Below the pieces are notes generated by a model. It did not search any database. It saw only the letters and a list, made by a program, of their open reading frames with translations, and had not been told where the DNA came from. Shown here in pieces: positions 63,831 to 64,000 of a stretch of 64,000 bases of DNA. The DNA is from Bradyrhizobium sp. (GTDB lineage Bacteria > Pseudomonadota > Alphaproteobacteria > Rhizobiales > Xanthobacteraceae). The stretch lies in assembly GCF_027307225.1 (NCBI RefSeq), contig NZ_DAHUXJ010000049.1, forward strand, positions 1-64,000, given 5' to 3'. Positions within the stretch are counted from its first letter, which is position 1, and each line of letters opens with the position of its first letter. A program made the position numbers and the translations under genes.

Positions 63831-64000
63831 GATCTTGGCAAAAAGATTAGCAAATTCAATCAGATAGATTTTTGTGGGCCATCGCGGCGATGGCTGCGGT
63901 CAAGGGGAACAAAAACCTTGAAGGCTGACGGTCGCCCCGTCAATCAATGACCTGTCGACGAATCCGTTAGCGGCAGCTCGAATTGGCGGCGAGAATATTG

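Noticed and set aside
1..64000. tRNA, rRNA, integrase or attachment sites
   Set aside because: None recognised by eye on either strand.

Overview
The window is about 64 kb of high-GC DNA from an alphaproteobacterium. A member of Bradyrhizobium or a close relative is most likely. The clues are the truncated outer-membrane porin at the left edge, several branched-chain amino acid (Liv-type) binding proteins, an AapJ-like binding protein, a soxXYZAKB sulfur-oxidation cluster, many Tat-type signal peptides and HWE-type signalling. I saw no rRNA, tRNA, prophage, CRISPR array or recognisable transposase.

Layout. 1-8.8 kb: porin end, a Tat-exported metallophosphoesterase with a cupredoxin, an ECF sigma/anti-sigma pair, and a three-gene periplasmic molybdenum hydroxylase (triheme cytochrome c, 2Fe-2S subunit, Mo subunit). 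8.8-18.5 kb (minus strand): a HAD hydrolase, a REC-PAS-HWE kinase, a 2097-residue hybrid histidine kinase carrying eleven tandem 92-residue HAMP-type units, and an orphan MCE protein. 18.9-24.9 kb (minus): a complete Liv ABC transporter with two tandem duplicate binding proteins. 25.8-28.4 kb (plus): a lower-GC FemAB-like acyltransferase plus class III aminotransferase pair. 28.4-35.5 kb: ADP-forming acyl-CoA synthetase, a DUF1614 membrane protein, a GST, a signal-peptide-bearing urate-pathway pair (UraH/UraD) and an AMP-forming acyl-CoA ligase. 36-43.8 kb (plus): an RND efflux pair, another binding protein and two exported alpha/beta hydrolases. 43.9-51.4 kb (minus): an ICMT-like methyltransferase, an SDR epimerase, an Mpo1-like protein, a MAPEG protein, and a lipocalin-like protein/FtsX permease/ATPase trio. 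51.7-54.2 kb: two MFS transporters. 54.3-59.7 kb (minus): the sox cluster with a persulfide dioxygenase-rhodanese fusion. 59.7-64 kb: a pseudogene remnant, VOC and CMD proteins, an AapJ-like binding protein, an L,D-transpeptidase and a second ECF sigma factor.

The most unusual feature is a family of paired long hairpins between genes. There are six complete copies (18713, 25282, 25445, 44491, 46361 and 48139) and one remnant (28388). Each complete copy is about 167-170 bp: a hairpin of about 75 bp, an AT-rich spacer of 13-17 bp, and a second hairpin of about 77 bp. Copies differ in arm sequence but keep base pairing, and most keep a 3-nt bulge in each spacer-facing arm. Two copies 27 kb apart are in opposite orientation and differ at only about six positions, all in loops or spacer. 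The ends of several copies supply the TAG stop codon of a neighbouring gene. This looks like a structure-selected mobile or regulatory DNA/RNA element and is the best candidate for an undescribed system here.
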